A stretch of 64,000 nucleotides of DNA, taken from NCBI RefSeq assembly GCF_902859945.1, contig NZ_CADIKL010000031.1, positions 1-64,000 on the forward strand. The letters are read 5' to 3'. A program made the translations under genes and the position numbers. Under the pieces are notes generated by a model. It was not told where the DNA came from. It saw nothing but the letters and a program-made list of their open reading frames with translations, and ran no database searches. This document shows, piece by piece, positions 63,115 to 64,000 of the stretch. The stretch is from Paraburkholderia caffeinitolerans. Lineage in GTDB: Bacteria; Pseudomonadota; Gammaproteobacteria; Burkholderiales; Burkholderiaceae. Position 1 is the stretch's first letter. Every line of letters begins with the position of its first letter.

Positions 63115-64000
63115 TCAACGCCACCAGCGCAGCGGCCGCCGCAGCGTGTGCCGTTCGAGCCGCACCGCCGGCATGCCGTCGAGGAACGCAAAGGCGCCCG
63201 CCTCCTGCGCACCCATGCGCCGTTCGCGTTCCTCATCGGCTTCGACCGTGCGCGAGGTATCGATGAACAGCGCCGCGACGATGCCCAGCGCAAGCAATCC
63301 CGCCGAGATCGTGAACGGCACGTTATAGCTGCCGGTATGCTCGATGAGGTAGCCGAACACCACGGGCGAGATCATCCCCGCAATGCCAAAGCCCGTGTTC
63401 ATCATGCCGCCCGCCGTGCCTGCGTACTTGCCGGCGATGTCGAGCGGCAGCGTCCAGAGCACCGGATTCGTGATCTCCAGGAAGAAGAACGACGCGGAGA
63501 GGAACAGCACCGCAAGCATCGGGTTGGAGGCGGACACCATGGGCAACAGGAACGCGAGCGATCCGCCCATGCCCGTCACCAGCACCGCGCAGCGCGCGAA
63601 GCGCAGCCGGCCGGTCCACTTGAAGAGCCGGTCGGAGACCACGCCGCCCAGCGTGTCGCCCACCACGCCGGCCAGCAGCGGCAGCGCCGTGAAGAGTGCG
63701 AGATGCTTGAGGTCGAAGCCGCGCGACTCCTTCAGATACGACGGCAGCCAGGTCAGGTAGACCCACAGCAGCCAGCCGTAGCAGAAGTCCACGAAGGTAA
63801 CGAGCCACATGCGCCGCACGAGCTTGCGCCACGGCGTGGCCGCGCGCTTGGCGCGGTCGCAGTCGCCCTTGCGATAGCCGATCTCGGCGGTTTCTTCGGG
63901 CGTGATGCGCCGGTTCTGCTCCGGCGAGTTCGTGAACACGCGCAGGTAGAGCGCCGTCCACATCAGGCTCACGATGCCGAGCAGGATGAATGCGTCGCGC
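63115..64000 (-). CDS. MFS transporter, ACS-like, partial (5' end beyond the window)
   Basis: The C-terminal 295 residues of a major facilitator protein. The frame stays open to the right edge (RDAFILLGIVSLMWTALYLRVF), so the start is outside. WLLWVYLTWLPSYLKESRGFDLKHLALFTALPLLAGVVGDTLGGVVSDRLFKWTG and MMNTGFGIAGMISPVVFGYLIEHTGSYNVPF are typical of the anion:cation symporter branch. An Arg-rich tail (LERHTLRRPLRWWR) ends it. It precedes the DUF3311-symporter-amidohydrolase genes on the same strand; the 162 bp between hold no gene. Confidence 0.88.
   Translation of the reverse strand, partial: RDAFILLGIVSLMWTALYLRVFTNSPEQNRRITPEETAEIGYRKGDCDRAKRAATPWRKLVRRMWLVTFVDFCYGWLLWVYLTWLPSYLKESRGFDLKHLALFTALPLLAGVVGDTLGGVVSDRLFKWTGRLRFARCAVLVTGMGGSLAFLLPMVSASNPMLAVLFLSASFFFLEITNPVLWTLPLDIAGKYAGTAGGMMNTGFGIAGMISPVVFGYLIEHTGSYNVPFTISAGLLALGIVAALFIDTSRTVEADEERERRMGAQEAGAFAFLDGMPAVRLERHTLRRPLRWWR

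Overview
The window is high-GC DNA with the gene content and style of a Burkholderiales betaproteobacterium (Burkholderia, Paraburkholderia, Caballeronia or Cupriavidus type). Reasons: several 370-420 aa porins that begin SSVTLYG after the signal peptide, many short AGGAG-led genes joined by ATGA overlaps, a chain of solute-uptake and catabolic operons each with its own LuxR, RpiR, XRE, GntR, LysR, MocR or IclR regulator, and a tandem glycine riboswitch in front of a D-amino-acid-dehydrogenase-type gene. No rRNA, tRNA, CRISPR array, prophage or replication origin was seen. It reads as a secondary-chromosome or megaplasmid-like catabolic region. A tyrosine recombinase near the left edge is the only mobility gene.

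Layout. 1-2.6 kb: LuxR regulator with an anomalous 5' end, then a tyrosine recombinase. 2.7-4.5 kb: orphan amino-acid-binding protein and an Asp/Glu racemase family enzyme. 4.5-15.2 kb: RpiR regulator, iaaA, gsiABCD, a DmpA-type peptidase, an M55 D-aminopeptidase and a serine hydrolase, forming one peptide/glutathione uptake and hydrolysis run. 15.3-20.7 kb: DUF3311-symporter-porin operon divergent from an XRE/cupin regulator, a TIGR04076-type protein and an aldo/keto reductase. 20.8-30.2 kb: two paralogous GntR regulators, two paralogous MFS carriers, a TauD-type dioxygenase, porin plus BON protein, BKACE (DUF849) enzyme and quinone oxidoreductase. Copies of a TGTCGACA palindrome sit in front of the transcription units, so this looks like one regulon for an unidentified compound.

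30.3-37.4 kb: GMC oxidoreductase, NCS1 permease, aldehyde dehydrogenase and agmatinase-family ureohydrolase in one operon, with a divergent LysR regulator. 37.4-48.2 kb: a sulfonate (taurine-type) module. It has a TauABC-like importer, a riboswitch-controlled FAD amino acid dehydrogenase, a divergent MocR regulator, a small SnoaL-like protein, sulfoacetaldehyde acetyltransferase (xsc), phosphate acetyltransferase (pta) and a TauE/SafE exporter. Import, C-S bond cleavage to sulfite plus acetyl phosphate, conversion to acetyl-CoA and sulfite export are all covered. The amine-removing step is the uncertain one.

48.2-58.4 kb: FAD amine-oxidase-like enzyme, GabP-like permease and a CobS/CobT-type ATPase-VWA pair in one operon, divergent from an IclR regulator that is followed by a second GMC oxidoreductase and an MHS-type MFS carrier. 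58.5-64 kb: COG0523 GTPase overlapping an amidohydrolase, a second symporter-DUF3311 pair, and an MFS gene running off the right edge. Most operons pair a transporter with one or two oxidoreductases or hydrolases acting on nitrogen compounds, so the window is best read as a set of scavenging cassettes for amines, amino acids, peptides and sulfonates.
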